From: Anoxybacillus ayderensis
GTDB taxonomy: Bacteria > Bacillota > Bacilli > Bacillales > Anoxybacillaceae
Length of the DNA stretch: 64,000 nucleotides
Assembly (NCBI RefSeq): GCF_000833605.1
Contig: NZ_JXTG01000010.1
Coordinates: 1-64,000 of the forward strand
Direction of reading: 5' to 3'
Part shown: one piece after another, positions 1 through 9,087 of the stretch
Layout of the letters: each line of letters starts with the position of its first letter
Position numbering within the stretch: position 1 is the first letter of the stretch
Position numbers and translations under genes: made by a program
Notes under the pieces: model-generated
Database searches by the model: none
Told to the model about the DNA's origin: nothing
What the model saw: only the letters and a program-made list of their open reading frames with translations

Positions 1-45
1 ATCACGACAGATCTGGATGAAACTGACGCGAAGGAGTGGCTATAG
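1..45 (+). CDS. 3' end of an upstream gene cut by the window (uncertain)
   Basis: Frame 1 is open from the first base and ends at a TAG at 43-45, giving an acidic 14-residue tail ending in AKEWL. In B. subtilis the gene before ypuI is scpB, but nothing in so short a tail proves that. The open frame could equally be chance. The following stretch to 334 holds no gene that I can support. Confidence 0.25.
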   Translation: MTTDLDETDAKEWL

Positions 46-334
46 CGAGCCCCTACTGAACGTCTATCAGAAATGGAGAGAGGCAAGATAACGAACGAAT
101 GTTCGAGCACTGATGTCCAACGTCACTCCCTGGGCTTTTTTGTCTATTTTTTTGGTTCGTATACCTAAAAAAGAGATTTGTTCCATTTTCGGAAATAGAG
201 ATGACATAGGTCATAAGCATAAAAAGGGTTTTATGGATTATCAATCCATCAAAATTACAACAAAATCAAAGTCGATTTCAATTCATCACGGATTCAGGTT
301 ATAGCTTTGTTGTTGAAAAAGGGGTGCATCGTTT

Positions 335-754
335 GTGAAAATTATTTCGTGTCATGGATATGAATTACAAAAAGCACAGCCGAATACGTCAGAAGATTTT
401 TTCAATCGTTCGGAAGTGACGTTTGTTGACGATGATGGAGTAGAACGTACATTGCACGTACTATATGTTCGTTATTTCGATGAGCGTTTTTCACAATGGA
501 CACCGTATGAACAAGATCCTGTATTTCAAGCGGGTGGGAAAGACGTATATTTTAAAGACATTGTTGCGCTCGTCTGTTTGCTCGTCGATCCATCACTTCG
601 GGCACGAAAACGTGTATATATTAGTGAGGAAGAAGAGCTTCGACGTTACTTTTCATCCATCGATTTAGCGAAATTACCAGAAGTATTTGAGGCGCTTGCC
701 AAAAAACAATCGTATACGGTTAAATCACCGCTTTTATTTATTTCGCAACCGTAA
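335..754 (+). CDS. hypothetical protein, 139 aa
   Basis: I do not recognise this family. The GTG start at 335 is preceded by a purine-rich GGGG ribosome site at 321-324, and the stop lies 13 bases before the YpuI start, so the two are probably co-transcribed. The protein is soluble, mixed alpha/beta in composition, with an acidic, aromatic-rich first half and an alpha-helical second half; no signal peptide, membrane segment or cysteine-pair motif is seen. It stands where B. subtilis has scpB immediately before ypuI, so it looks like a lineage-specific insertion. Codon use resembles its neighbours. Real-gene status rests on start, spacing and composition only. Confidence 0.6.
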   Translation: MKIISCHGYELQKAQPNTSEDFFNRSEVTFVDDDGVERTLHVLYVRYFDERFSQWTPYEQDPVFQAGGKDVYFKDIVALVCLLVDPSLRARKRVYISEEEELRRYFSSIDLAKLPEVFEALAKKQSYTVKSPLLFISQP

Positions 755-767
755 AGGAGGCTTGCAT

Positions 768-1256
768 ATGGGGAATACTGTTGTTCTTAACCAAACGAAG
801 CAAGTGGAGCAGTTGTTAAGCCGCATTGTAGAACAAATTGCTCGCTATTTAAATGAAACGACGATTGAACAAATGCAAGAAGAATGCGCAGGCGACCGTC
901 GTTATTATGAAGGAGTGCTTGCGGACTTGCGCCGTTTAGCTGTATATGGTGAAGAAGGTGTCGATGCGTGCCGCATTGTGCTTCAAGAAGAGCCGTTTCG
1001 GAAAGCAGCCGCCGAACAAGCATTATATAAAATTTATCATTCATGTGTGGCAGAATTTTTTACCCCAAAGCGCGATTTATGGTATGAAGATAGCCGCTCA
1101 GCGTATACAGGAAGACATTCGATTAAATTGAGACAACCTGCTCCTCCATCGTTACAACAATTGCTTCATGCGATTGAAGCTGATTTTCAAACGATGCGAG
1201 AAGAACTCGAATTTTATGAAACAGACTACCGAACAAAAATGATCCAATCGCAATAG
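768..1256 (+). CDS. ypuI: YpuI family protein (DUF3907)
   Basis: A 162-residue soluble, mostly helical protein. The ATG at 768 follows a strong AAAGGAGG site at 753-760; a longer reading frame opens at 687 but lacks a good ribosome site and overlaps the previous gene. Its position just upstream of the dacB-spmA-spmB spore operon and the sequence character (Y-x-G-V-L-x-D-L-R near the middle and a C-terminal helix) match Bacillus YpuI. The biochemical function is unknown. It is followed directly by an intrinsic terminator, so it ends a transcription unit. Confidence 0.8.
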   Translation: MGNTVVLNQTKQVEQLLSRIVEQIARYLNETTIEQMQEECAGDRRYYEGVLADLRRLAVYGEEGVDACRIVLQEEPFRKAAAEQALYKIYHSCVAEFFTPKRDLWYEDSRSAYTGRHSIKLRQPAPPSLQQLLHAIEADFQTMREELEFYETDYRTKMIQSQ

Positions 1257-1284
1257 GAAGCTGCGTGTGTCAGCTTCTTTTTTT
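1257..1284 (+). terminator. Intrinsic terminator after ypuI
   Basis: GAAGCTG at 1257-1263 pairs with CAGCTTC at 1271-1277 and is followed by seven T residues. It starts at the base after the ypuI stop codon. Confidence 0.85.
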
Positions 1285-1314
1285 GTTGCATATGATGCCG
1301 GAGGAGGTGTGTAT

Positions 1315-2091
1315 ATGCAACAATATATTCATAGCGTGCAAGCGTGGCTTGAGAGAGTAAAGCCATATGTTGATGCAGAAACGGTGGAACGTCTAAACGT
1401 GGAGCTAGAGCGTGGAGATGTCGTGCGCATTCATGAGCAAGTGACAAACATATATGAACAAATACAACGTAAACGCGTACCGATTGGAGGACATACGCTA
1501 CCTCAGCTGCCTTATGCGTACAATGCATTGGAACCGTATATTGCTGAAGAGATTATGCGATTGCATCATGAAAAACATCATCAAAGCTATGTGGACGGTT
1601 TGAATCGCGCCGAAAAAATGATGCAACAAGCGCGTGAAAAAAATGACTATGCGTTATTAAAACATTGGGAGAGGGAAGCTGCGTTTCATGGTTCGGGACA
1701 TTATTTGCACACAATTTTTTGGAACAATATGAAACCGCGTGGAGGCGGACGTCCAACGGGGGCGCTGCTTCAACAAATTGTGCGCGATTTTGGGAGCTTT
1801 GAAGCGTTTCAACGACATTTTACCGAAGCGGCGAAGCAAGTGGAAGGAAGCGGATGGGCGCTTCTTGTTTGGTCACCGTTTGCTGAACGGCTAGACATTT
1901 TACAGGCGGAAAAACATCAAAACGGGACGCAATGGACGACCGTTCCGCTCCTTGTGTTAGATGTGTGGGAGCATGCGTATTATTTGCAATATAAAAACGA
2001 TCGCGCAACGTACGTTCAACAATGGTGGAACGTCGTCAATTGGGACGATGTGCAACAGCGATTCATAAAAGCAAAAGGCCGCGTCATGTAG
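1315..2091 (+). CDS. sodF: Fe/Mn superoxide dismutase-like protein with N-terminal extension (SodF type)
   Basis: A 258-residue protein. The first ~58 residues form a helical extension absent from ordinary SodA; residues ~60-258 are a complete iron/manganese superoxide dismutase. All four metal ligands are recognisable: His84 (in H-H-E-K-H-H), His132 (L-H-T-I-F-W), Asp216 and His220 (L-D-V-W-E-H). The family converts superoxide to hydrogen peroxide and oxygen in the cytoplasm. The ATG at 1315 follows GGAGGAGGTG; an earlier in-frame start at 1267 would lie inside the upstream terminator. The closest B. subtilis counterpart is the second SOD-like gene sodF rather than sodA. Whether the extended form is catalytically efficient cannot be told from sequence. 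Confidence 0.85.
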   Translation: MQQYIHSVQAWLERVKPYVDAETVERLNVELERGDVVRIHEQVTNIYEQIQRKRVPIGGHTLPQLPYAYNALEPYIAEEIMRLHHEKHHQSYVDGLNRAEKMMQQAREKNDYALLKHWEREAAFHGSGHYLHTIFWNNMKPRGGGRPTGALLQQIVRDFGSFEAFQRHFTEAAKQVEGSGWALLVWSPFAERLDILQAEKHQNGTQWTTVPLLVLDVWEHAYYLQYKNDRATYVQQWWNVVNWDDVQQRFIKAKGRVM

Positions 2092-2105
2092 CGGTCTTTT
2101 TGTCA
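2073..2105 (+). terminator. Terminator overlapping the 3' end of the SOD gene
   Basis: The last codons of the SOD gene form one arm (AAAAGGCCGC) that pairs imperfectly with GCGGTCTTTT after the stop, followed by a short T-rich tail. Confidence 0.65.
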
Positions 2106-2160
2106 TACATCGTTGACTAGCGCATACACTTGTACAAAACGGACAAAGGGATGAGGGTGT

Positions 2161-3273
2161 ATGCGACGGCAATGGTTTGTATGGATGATCGTGCTTTGTT
2201 TTTTTTGTTCGCTTTTTCCGAATGAAGCGAAGGCGATGTCGGTGAGTGCGAAAAGCGCGATTTTAATGGAACAGACGACAGGGCGCGTGTTATTTGAAAA
2301 AGATGCGCATACAAAACGACGTATTGCGAGCATTACAAAAATTATGACGGCCATTTTAGCGATTGAATCAGGAAAATGGGAAGAGCTTGTGACGGTAAGT
2401 GAACGGGCGGTTCGGACAGAAGGATCTTCGATTTATTTAAAGCCGGGCGAAAAAATTGCGCTCAAACATTTAGTATATGGGCTTATGCTTCGTTCTGGAA
2501 ACGATGCAGCGGTGGCGATCGCTGAGCATGTTGGCGGTAGCGTCGAAGGCTTCGTTTTTTTAATGAACAAAAAAGCAGCAGAAATCGGCATGACAAATAC
2601 AGAATTTGCGAATCCACACGGGTTAGATGATGCAGAAAATCATTATTCGACTGCGTACGATATGGCGTTACTTATGCGATATGCGATGCAAAATGAGCAA
2701 TTTCGCGAAGTATCGGGAACGAAATTGTACCGAGCACCAAATCCAACGGAAGATTGGGACCGCGTTTGGCGCAATAAAAATAAGCTATTAACGCATTTGT
2801 ATAAATATTGTACCGGGGGGAAAACAGGATATACGAAGCGAGCGAAACGTACATTAGTGACAACGGCATCAAAAGATGGGCTTGATCTCATTGCGGTGAC
2901 GATTGACGCAGGCGATGATTGGAACGATCATATGGCCATGTATGAACACGGCTTTGCGCACTATGAACTTGTGACGGTAAAAGCGGACGAGATTGTAGAA
3001 CAGATTGGAGATCCGTTTTATGACAAACATCTATTTGTTGTACGCGATTTTATATATCCGGTCACAAAAAAAGAAGAAGCACTCATTCATTTAAAGCGAA
3101 AATTACTTCGCCCACAAGAACGATGGAAAGAGATAGGCGTGCCATCGATTGTCGGGAAAGCGGAACTATATATCGGCAACGAAAAAGTCGATGAAACACC
3201 TATTTTTTATAAGCAACAAAAGAAAACACGTTCTTTTTTTGACTGGTTGTTAGGGGTGGGGCGCGATGGTTAA
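2161..3273 (+). CDS. dacB: Sporulation D-alanyl-D-alanine carboxypeptidase (PBP5*)
   Basis: A 370-residue serine-type DD-carboxypeptidase that trims the stem peptide during spore cortex synthesis, limiting cross-linking. It has an N-terminal signal sequence with a likely cut after A-K-A near residue 25. The three penicillin-binding motifs are intact: SxxK as S57-I-T-K60, S112-G-N, and K221-T-G. A C-terminal beta domain follows. The ATG start has a GGGATGAGGG site just upstream. It overlaps spmA by 8 bases, as in B. subtilis, where this operon is made in the mother cell under sigma-E; I could not identify that promoter with certainty here. Confidence 0.95.
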   Translation: MRRQWFVWMIVLCFFCSLFPNEAKAMSVSAKSAILMEQTTGRVLFEKDAHTKRRIASITKIMTAILAIESGKWEELVTVSERAVRTEGSSIYLKPGEKIALKHLVYGLMLRSGNDAAVAIAEHVGGSVEGFVFLMNKKAAEIGMTNTEFANPHGLDDAENHYSTAYDMALLMRYAMQNEQFREVSGTKLYRAPNPTEDWDRVWRNKNKLLTHLYKYCTGGKTGYTKRAKRTLVTTASKDGLDLIAVTIDAGDDWNDHMAMYEHGFAHYELVTVKADEIVEQIGDPFYDKHLFVVRDFIYPVTKKEEALIHLKRKLLRPQERWKEIGVPSIVGKAELYIGNEKVDETPIFYKQQKKTRSFFDWLLGVGRDG

Positions 3274-3859
3274 TCTCATTTGGATGGCGCTTTTGCTTAT
3301 TGGGCTTGTGTTTGCGGGAATAAACGGGACGATGAAAGACGTGAACGAGGCGATGTTTCAAGGGGCGAAAGAAGCGGTAACGATTAGCATTGGTTTAATT
3401 AGCGTGCTCGTTTTTTGGCTCGGTTTAATGAAAATCGCCGAGCAATCTGGATTGCTTTCTTTTTTTGCTCATTTGTTCCGTCCAATAGCGAAAAAAATTT
3501 TCCCGGAAGTGCCGTCCGACCATCCGGCTCTTGGGTATATATTATCAAATATGGTCGCAAACATGTTCGGTCTTGGGAATGCGGCGACGCCGCTCGGCAT
3601 TAAAGCAATGGAGCAATTGAACAAACTAAACGGTCAAAAAGACGAACCGAGCCGCTCGATGATTACGTTTGTCGCTTTAAATACCGCAAGCGTTACGCTC
3701 ATTCCTGCAACCGTCATATCGATTCGGATGACATACCACTCTGCTTCACCAGGAGAAATTATTGGCACAACGTTTGTTGCCTCACTCATTGCCACGATAT
3801 CAGCGATCATGATCGACCGCGCATTTTACATACGGAGGCGTAAAAAAGGAGGAATGTAA
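3266..3859 (+). CDS. spmA: Spore maturation protein A
   Basis: A 197-residue polytopic membrane protein (about five hydrophobic segments) of the nucleoside-recognition/gate domain family. It is required with SpmB for proper spore core dehydration. Conserved glycine/asparagine-rich stretches such as G-L-G-N-A-A-T-P-L-G are typical of SpmA. The start lies 8 bases inside dacB and the stop overlaps the spmB start by one base, so the three are translationally coupled. Transport of a small molecule across the forespore membrane has been proposed for the family but is not established. Confidence 0.95.
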   Translation: MVNLIWMALLLIGLVFAGINGTMKDVNEAMFQGAKEAVTISIGLISVLVFWLGLMKIAEQSGLLSFFAHLFRPIAKKIFPEVPSDHPALGYILSNMVANMFGLGNAATPLGIKAMEQLNKLNGQKDEPSRSMITFVALNTASVTLIPATVISIRMTYHSASPGEIIGTTFVASLIATISAIMIDRAFYIRRRKKGGM

Positions 3860-4392
3860 TGTACGTCATTCAATTTTTGTCGCTTTGGCTTATTCCAATG
3901 GTCATCGCTTGTATTTTACTGCACGGGACGTACAAGCGCGTTCCAACGTATGAAGCGTTTGTCGAAGGGGGAAAAGAGGGAATTCAAATTGCTTTTTCCC
4001 TTATTCCATATTTAGTAGGCATGCTTGTAGCTGTCTCCGTTTTTCGCGCTTCCGGTGCACTTGATTTTTTTATTTCGTATATGAAGCCGTTCATCGTCCC
4101 GCTCGGATTGCCGCCCGAAGTCGTGCCGCTTGCGCTCATTCGTCCAATTTCAGGAACGGCATCGCTTGGCATCGTGACCGACTTAATCGCCACATATGGA
4201 CCCGATTCATTTATCGGTCGGTTAGCTTCTACGATCCAAGGAAGCACAGAAACGACGTTATATGTACTTACCGTCTACTTCGGTGCGGTCGGCATTCGCA
4301 AAATGGGCGATGCGCTGAAAGTCGGCTTGCTTGCGGACCTCATTAGCTTTGTTGTATCGTTTTTTATCGTACTATGGATGTTCGGGGAATAA
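3859..4392 (+). CDS. spmB: Spore maturation protein B
   Basis: A 177-residue polytopic membrane protein of the same gate-domain family as SpmA and its functional partner. The characteristic L-I-R-P-I-S-G-T-A-S-L-G segment and the downstream G-S-T-E-T-T-L-Y stretch are both present. The ATG overlaps the spmA stop by one base and is preceded by AAAGGAGG. It is the last gene of the dacB-spmA-spmB cortex/core-dehydration operon. Confidence 0.95.
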   Translation: MYVIQFLSLWLIPMVIACILLHGTYKRVPTYEAFVEGGKEGIQIAFSLIPYLVGMLVAVSVFRASGALDFFISYMKPFIVPLGLPPEVVPLALIRPISGTASLGIVTDLIATYGPDSFIGRLASTIQGSTETTLYVLTVYFGAVGIRKMGDALKVGLLADLISFVVSFFIVLWMFGE

Positions 4393-4466
4393 AGAGGAAA
4401 TGTTGTAAATATAGGTGGAAAACTTTATAATAAGTATTGTATCACTTTAAAAGGTGAGGAAATAAA

Positions 4467-4826
4467 GTGAAAAGGAAATTTGTCCTAAATATCACAGTTT
4501 TATCTCTTCTTTTAAGTTTTGTATATAGCTTTTTGCTTCTGATGATTGAACATTCTCTTTTTTCCAACGAATTGAGTAGTCCGTCAAATATTGTTGTTTT
4601 TACAGCTATGTTTTTGATTTTATATGTGTTTCATCTATTTATTTCATGGCTATATTACATGATCGCAAATAAAATGGCTGGATCAATGAAAAGGAAAATA
4701 ATTGTTTTCTATTTGTTTGGTCTTGTTTTACTTTTGATTGTATATGTGTTTTTTCAAGTGAAGATCGTTTGGTTGTTGTTTCTCTCTTTTATTATTCTTT
4801 CTTTTCCCTCATACAAGAGAGGCTAG
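4467..4826 (+). CDS. hypothetical small membrane protein, 119 aa
   Basis: Four predicted hydrophobic segments (about residues 7-27, 42-65, 77-94 and 98-115) with a basic C-terminus; no family recognised. The GTG at 4467 follows AGGTGAGGA at 4452-4460 with good spacing. The gene is visibly more A+T-rich than its neighbours and breaks the usual spmB-rluB adjacency, so it was probably acquired or is lineage-specific. A strong terminator follows immediately, which fits an independent transcription unit. Function unknown. Confidence 0.7.
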   Translation: MKRKFVLNITVLSLLLSFVYSFLLLMIEHSLFSNELSSPSNIVVFTAMFLILYVFHLFISWLYYMIANKMAGSMKRKIIVFYLFGLVLLLIVYVFFQVKIVWLLFLSFIILSFPSYKRG

Positions 4827-4863
4827 GAGAAAGTCGCGTTCTGTGCGATTTTCTCCTTTCTTA
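4825..4863 (+). terminator. Intrinsic terminator
   Basis: AGGAGAAAGTCGC pairs with GCGATTTTCTCCT (13-bp stem with one wobble, short loop), followed by a T-rich tail. It separates the orphan membrane gene from rluB. Confidence 0.85.
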
Positions 4864-4915
4864 TTTTTGAACTCCTGTACCGAATGTGGTAAAACTATAT
4901 AGTGAGGTGAATGAA

Positions 4916-5653
4916 ATGGAACGATTACAAAAAGTCATTGCTCATGCAGGTGTAGCATCGCGAAGAAAGGCAGAGCAATTGATCGTCGAAGGAAAAGTGA
5001 AAGTAAATGGAAAAGTTGTCACAGAGCTTGGAGTGAAAGTTAGTCCACAAGATCGCATTGAAGTAGATGGCATTCCGCTTGAGCGCGAAGAGCCGGTATA
5101 TTATTTGTTGTACAAGCCGCGCGGTGTTATTTCTAGCGTAAAAGACGAAAAGGGAAGAAAAGTAGTGACCGACTTTTTCAAGCATGTAAACAAGCGCATT
5201 TATCCGATCGGGCGGTTAGATTACGATACGTCAGGGTTGTTGTTGTTAACAAATGACGGGGAGTTTGCGAATATATTAATGCATCCACGCTACGAAATTG
5301 AAAAAGTGTACATCGCAAAAGTAAAAGGTATTCCAGTGCGCGAAAAAATGAAACAACTTGAAAAAGGTGTCATGTTAGAAGACGGTGTAACAGCGCCAGC
5401 GAAAGCAAAAGTATTATCAATTGATAAGCGAAAACAGACGGCGATTGTTGAGCTTCGCATTCATGAAGGACGCAATCGTCAAGTGCGCCGCATGTTTGAA
5501 GCGATTGGTCACCCTGTTTTAAAGTTAAAGCGGGAACGTTACGCCTTTTTAGATTTAAAAGGCTTAAATCCTGGAGATTACCGCGAATTGTCACCACATG
5601 AAGTGAAGCAATTGCGTGCCCTTGCATTAGCTGGTTCGCCGTATGTATCATAA
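4916..5653 (+). CDS. rluB: 23S rRNA pseudouridine synthase B
   Basis: A 245-residue RsuA-family pseudouridine synthase that modifies 23S rRNA (position 2605 in E. coli numbering for RluB). An S4 RNA-binding domain occupies residues ~1-60; the catalytic domain follows, with the catalytic Asp102 in G-R-L-D-Y-D-T-S-G and the family motif G-R-N-R-Q-V-R-R-M near residue 187. The ATG at 4916 was chosen over an upstream GTG because AGGTGA at 4904-4909 is correctly spaced to it. Position before resA matches B. subtilis. Confidence 0.93.
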   Translation: MERLQKVIAHAGVASRRKAEQLIVEGKVKVNGKVVTELGVKVSPQDRIEVDGIPLEREEPVYYLLYKPRGVISSVKDEKGRKVVTDFFKHVNKRIYPIGRLDYDTSGLLLLTNDGEFANILMHPRYEIEKVYIAKVKGIPVREKMKQLEKGVMLEDGVTAPAKAKVLSIDKRKQTAIVELRIHEGRNRQVRRMFEAIGHPVLKLKRERYAFLDLKGLNPGDYRELSPHEVKQLRALALAGSPYVS

Positions 5654-5747
5654 TTTTGTCACAGTTTGTTCAAATAATTTTCATTATTTATATAGTGGTA
5701 ACTTGTATAATGAGGTTGATGAAAACGGTTTATTAGGAGAGTTGGCG

Positions 5748-6269
5748 ATGAAAGAAAAGCGATTTTGGCTTCGAACAGTCATTTTAGCCATCATGCTTGC
5801 AGCGATCGGCTATACGATTTATTCGAACGTTTTTGTCGAGAAAAAAGCGATTCAAGTGGGAGATTCAGCACCAGATTTCGTACTTACTGATTTAAATGGC
5901 AACAAAATTCAACTATCCGATTACCGTGGCAAAGGTGTCTTTTTAAACTTTTGGGGAACGTGGTGTAAACCGTGTGAAAAAGAGATGCCACACATCAATA
6001 GTCAATACAACGTATATAAAAATGAAGGGGTAGAAGTGATTGCTGTTAACGTTGGGGAAGCGAAAGTGACGGTACAAACATTCGTTGATCGCTTTCAGCT
6101 TACGTTCCCAGTTGTCATTGATCAACAAGATCAAGTGATGAATGCGTACGATATTAACCCGCTGCCAACGACATTTTTAATCGACAAAGACGGAAAAATT
6201 GTAGACATCATTACAGGAACGATGACAGAAGAAGATGTAAAAAAATATATGGAACGAATTAAGCCGTAA
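5748..6269 (+). CDS. resA: Thiol-disulfide oxidoreductase ResA
   Basis: A 173-residue membrane-anchored thioredoxin-like protein that reduces the haem-binding cysteines of apocytochrome c outside the membrane. One N-terminal membrane segment (residues ~8-27) precedes a thioredoxin fold with the active site W-C-K-P-C. B. subtilis ResA has C-E-P-C, so the first inter-cysteine residue differs, but the glutamate three residues after the second cysteine, important in ResA, is kept. A longer frame opens at 5643; the ATG at 5748 has the better site (AGGAGAG). First gene of resABC; a TATAAT at 5706-5711 could be its -10, without a clear -35. Confidence 0.93.
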   Translation: MKEKRFWLRTVILAIMLAAIGYTIYSNVFVEKKAIQVGDSAPDFVLTDLNGNKIQLSDYRGKGVFLNFWGTWCKPCEKEMPHINSQYNVYKNEGVEVIAVNVGEAKVTVQTFVDRFQLTFPVVIDQQDQVMNAYDINPLPTTFLIDKDGKIVDIITGTMTEEDVKKYMERIKP

Positions 6270-6281
6270 GGGGTTTTCAAC

Positions 6282-7898
6282 ATGGAACAAGTAAAATGTG
6301 AATGCGGGCATGTCAACCCGATCGGAACAGTGCTTTGCGAAGCGTGTGGTAAGCCGCTCGAAGAAGTGCCAGCGTTGTTAGATATGCGCTATGAAGGGAG
6401 CGCGCGCCGTTCACAAACGTACAATAAAACGATCATTGATAAAATTTGGAACTTTTTTTCATCTGTCAAAGTTGGGGTTTGGCTCATTGTCATTACGCTA
6501 GTTGCTTCCGCGATCGGTACGATTTATCCGCAACAAATGTACATTCCGCCAACCGTATCACCAGCGGAATATTATGAGCAGCAGTACGGTTTGCTTGGAA
6601 AATGGTACTATGCGCTTGGCTTTCATGACTTGTATAGTTCTTGGTGGTACATGTTGCTTATTGCACTCATTGGCGTATCGCTCGTCATTTGTAGTTTAGA
6701 TCGTGTTGTACCGCTATATCGTGCGTTAAACAATCAACGAGTGACGCGCAACGAGCAATTTTTACAAAGACAACGTCTATTTAGTCGCGCGAAAGTAAAA
6801 CATGATGAAACGGCATTTCGAAACGTCGTCGACAAGCTAACAAAGCGTGGCTATCGCGTTCGAGAAGAAAACGGAAATATTTTAGCTGAAAAAGGGCGAT
6901 TTTCTCGTTGGGGACCGTATGTGAATCATATTGGGCTTATCATTTTTTTAATCGGTGCGATGCTTCGTTTCGTTCCGGGCATGTATGTCGACGAAAGTAT
7001 GTGGATTCGTGAAGGAGAAATAAAAGAAATTCCGGGAACGAACGGAAAATATTTTTTAGAAAATAAAAAGTTTATTTTTGAAGTCTATGAGAAAGAAAAG
7101 GAGAAAGAAGCGTTTCAAGCAGCGATTGATCGCGTCGGTAGCGGAATGATGGCGAAAAACTATCAAACCGACGTCGTATTATACGAACGTGTTGGTCCAG
7201 TCGTTGCGGGCGAAGAGCCGAAATTAAAAAAAATAAAAAGTTTTTCAATTCGGGTTAATGAACCGTTAAAACATGATCATTACGCATTATACCAAGTTGA
7301 TTTTAAGCTAGATGAGTTAAAAAGTATGTCGTTTCATTTCACCGATAAGGAAACGAACAAATCGTTTGGCACAATTACAGTTGATTTAATTCAACCAGAA
7401 AAAGAATATGATCTTGGTAACGGATATAAAGTACAACTATTAAGCTATTTTCCAGATTTTTATTTTGATGAAAACGGCAATCCGAATACGCGCTCGAAAG
7501 TACCGAACAATCCAGCGTTCGTATTTAAAATGTTTGCACCAGATCGTCCGAAAGGCGAAGTGAGCTTCACGGCCATTCGTCAAACAATTGAACCGCTTGG
7601 TAATAACAAATATAAGATGGCATTTGCGAATATTGAAACACGAAACGTATCGGCATTAACGGTTCGTCGTGATTTTACACTTTGGATTTTAGGCGTTGGT
7701 GGCGCGATTTTTATGATCGGCCTTATTCAAGGGATGTATTGGAACCATCGTCGCGTATGGATTCGACGGATGAACGACGAAGTGCTCGTTGCCGCACATA
7801 CGAATAAAAACTGGTTTGGACTGAAAAAAGAGCTTGAAGGCATATTTAAAGATACGCCGTTTGTCATGCCAATCGATCAAGCGGACAAGCGGTCATAA
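6282..7898 (+). CDS. resB: Cytochrome c biogenesis protein ResB
   Basis: A 538-residue membrane protein; with ResC it forms the system II haem export and cytochrome c synthetase complex. The N-terminus carries a four-cysteine zinc-ribbon-like segment (C-E-C-G ... C-E-A-C-G within residues 5-25), then three membrane segments, a large extracytoplasmic domain (residues ~240-460) and a last membrane segment near residue 475. The start lies 12 bases after resA and the stop 12 bases before resC, so the three are one operon. Confidence 0.95.
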   Translation: MEQVKCECGHVNPIGTVLCEACGKPLEEVPALLDMRYEGSARRSQTYNKTIIDKIWNFFSSVKVGVWLIVITLVASAIGTIYPQQMYIPPTVSPAEYYEQQYGLLGKWYYALGFHDLYSSWWYMLLIALIGVSLVICSLDRVVPLYRALNNQRVTRNEQFLQRQRLFSRAKVKHDETAFRNVVDKLTKRGYRVREENGNILAEKGRFSRWGPYVNHIGLIIFLIGAMLRFVPGMYVDESMWIREGEIKEIPGTNGKYFLENKKFIFEVYEKEKEKEAFQAAIDRVGSGMMAKNYQTDVVLYERVGPVVAGEEPKLKKIKSFSIRVNEPLKHDHYALYQVDFKLDELKSMSFHFTDKETNKSFGTITVDLIQPEKEYDLGNGYKVQLLSYFPDFYFDENGNPNTRSKVPNNPAFVFKMFAPDRPKGEVSFTAIRQTIEPLGNNKYKMAFANIETRNVSALTVRRDFTLWILGVGGAIFMIGLIQGMYWNHRRVWIRRMNDEVLVAAHTNKNWFGLKKELEGIFKDTPFVMPIDQADKRS

Positions 7899-7910
7899 GG
7901 GGGGAACATC

Positions 7911-9086
7911 GTGGTTCAGCTAAGTAGCACGTTACTATATGTGGCATTTGTTCTTTATTTAGTTGCAACGCTTTTCTTTGGTGGCGCGATTCGAGTCAAA
8001 AAGAAAGAAGGAGTGGACCGTTGGGCAACGATTGGGATTTTTGTGACGATCGTTGGATTTATTGCTCAACTCGGTTATTTTATTACGCGCTGGATTGCCG
8101 CTGGGCATGCACCTGTCAGCAATTTGTTTGAGTTTACAACGTTTTTCGGCATGATGATTGTCGGGGCGTTTATCGTCATTTATTTTATTTACAAAACGAG
8201 TTTGCTCGGCTTATTTACTTTACCGATTGCCATTTTAGTTATCGCTTATGCGAGCATGTTTCCGCGGGAGATTTCACCGCTCATTCCAGCTTTACAAAGT
8301 CACTGGTTGCATATTCATGTCATTACAGCAGCAGCTGGAGAAGCGATTTTAGCGATTAGTTTTGCCGCGGGACTTATTTATTTAATTCGCGTTGTCGATC
8401 AATCGAAACCGAGTAAGCGAACGTTTTGGCTTGAGTTCGTATTATTTTTCTTAATTAGTACGCTTGGTTTTGTCATCGTCACAACATCGTTTCGCGTTGC
8501 TGGTTATGAAGCAACGTTTGAGTGGATCGATAAAAATGGCAAGCAAGATGAAATGGTATACCATATGCCTGCGCTTGTTGGTCCGCATGAAGGAGTGCTA
8601 AAAACGGAAGAACGCATGAAGCCGCTTGTGGACATGCCAGCAATCATTAACGCGCGGAAATTAAATACGGTCATTTGGTCTTTGTTTTCTGGCCTTGCGT
8701 TATATGGCTTGCTTCGCCTGCTTTTACGGAAACGTATCGCAGCCGCGTTACAACCGCTTGTAAAAAACGTCAATTTAGATTTAGTTGATGAAATTGGCTA
8801 TCGTTCCGTAGCGATCGGCTTTCCAGTATTTACGCTCGGTGCGCTTATTTTTGCGATGATTTGGGCACAAATTGCATGGACGCGCTTTTGGGGTTGGGAT
8901 CCGAAAGAAGTATGGGCGCTCATTACGTGGTTGTTTTATGCTGCCTTTTTACATTTGCGACTATCGAAAGGATGGCATGGTGAACGTTCCGCATGGCTTG
9001 CGGTTATTGGTTTTGCGATCATTATGTTTAACTTAGTGGCGGTAAACTTAGTCATTGCTGGCTTACACTCATATGCTGGATCTTAA
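7911..9086 (+). CDS. resC: Cytochrome c biogenesis protein ResC (CcsA type)
   Basis: A 391-residue polytopic haem-handling protein, the catalytic partner of ResB in attaching haem to cytochromes c. The tryptophan-rich haem-binding signature W-G-W-D-P-K-E-V-W lies near residue 330, with conserved histidines in neighbouring segments. The GTG start follows AAGGGGGGAAC. A perfect intrinsic terminator sits directly after the stop, separating resABC from resDE, whereas in B. subtilis read-through couples them. Confidence 0.95.
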   Translation: MVQLSSTLLYVAFVLYLVATLFFGGAIRVKKKEGVDRWATIGIFVTIVGFIAQLGYFITRWIAAGHAPVSNLFEFTTFFGMMIVGAFIVIYFIYKTSLLGLFTLPIAILVIAYASMFPREISPLIPALQSHWLHIHVITAAAGEAILAISFAAGLIYLIRVVDQSKPSKRTFWLEFVLFFLISTLGFVIVTTSFRVAGYEATFEWIDKNGKQDEMVYHMPALVGPHEGVLKTEERMKPLVDMPAIINARKLNTVIWSLFSGLALYGLLRLLLRKRIAAALQPLVKNVNLDLVDEIGYRSVAIGFPVFTLGALIFAMIWAQIAWTRFWGWDPKEVWALITWLFYAAFLHLRLSKGWHGERSAWLAVIGFAIIMFNLVAVNLVIAGLHSYAGS

Positions 9087-9087
9087 A

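Noticed and set aside
1-334. Possible insertion-sequence end or transposase remnant at the left edge
   Set aside because: The stretch is irregular with T runs, but no inverted terminal repeat or transposase motif can be recognised.
687-767. Upstream extension of ypuI
   Set aside because: It overlaps the preceding gene and the strong AAAGGAGG site is spaced to the ATG at 768.
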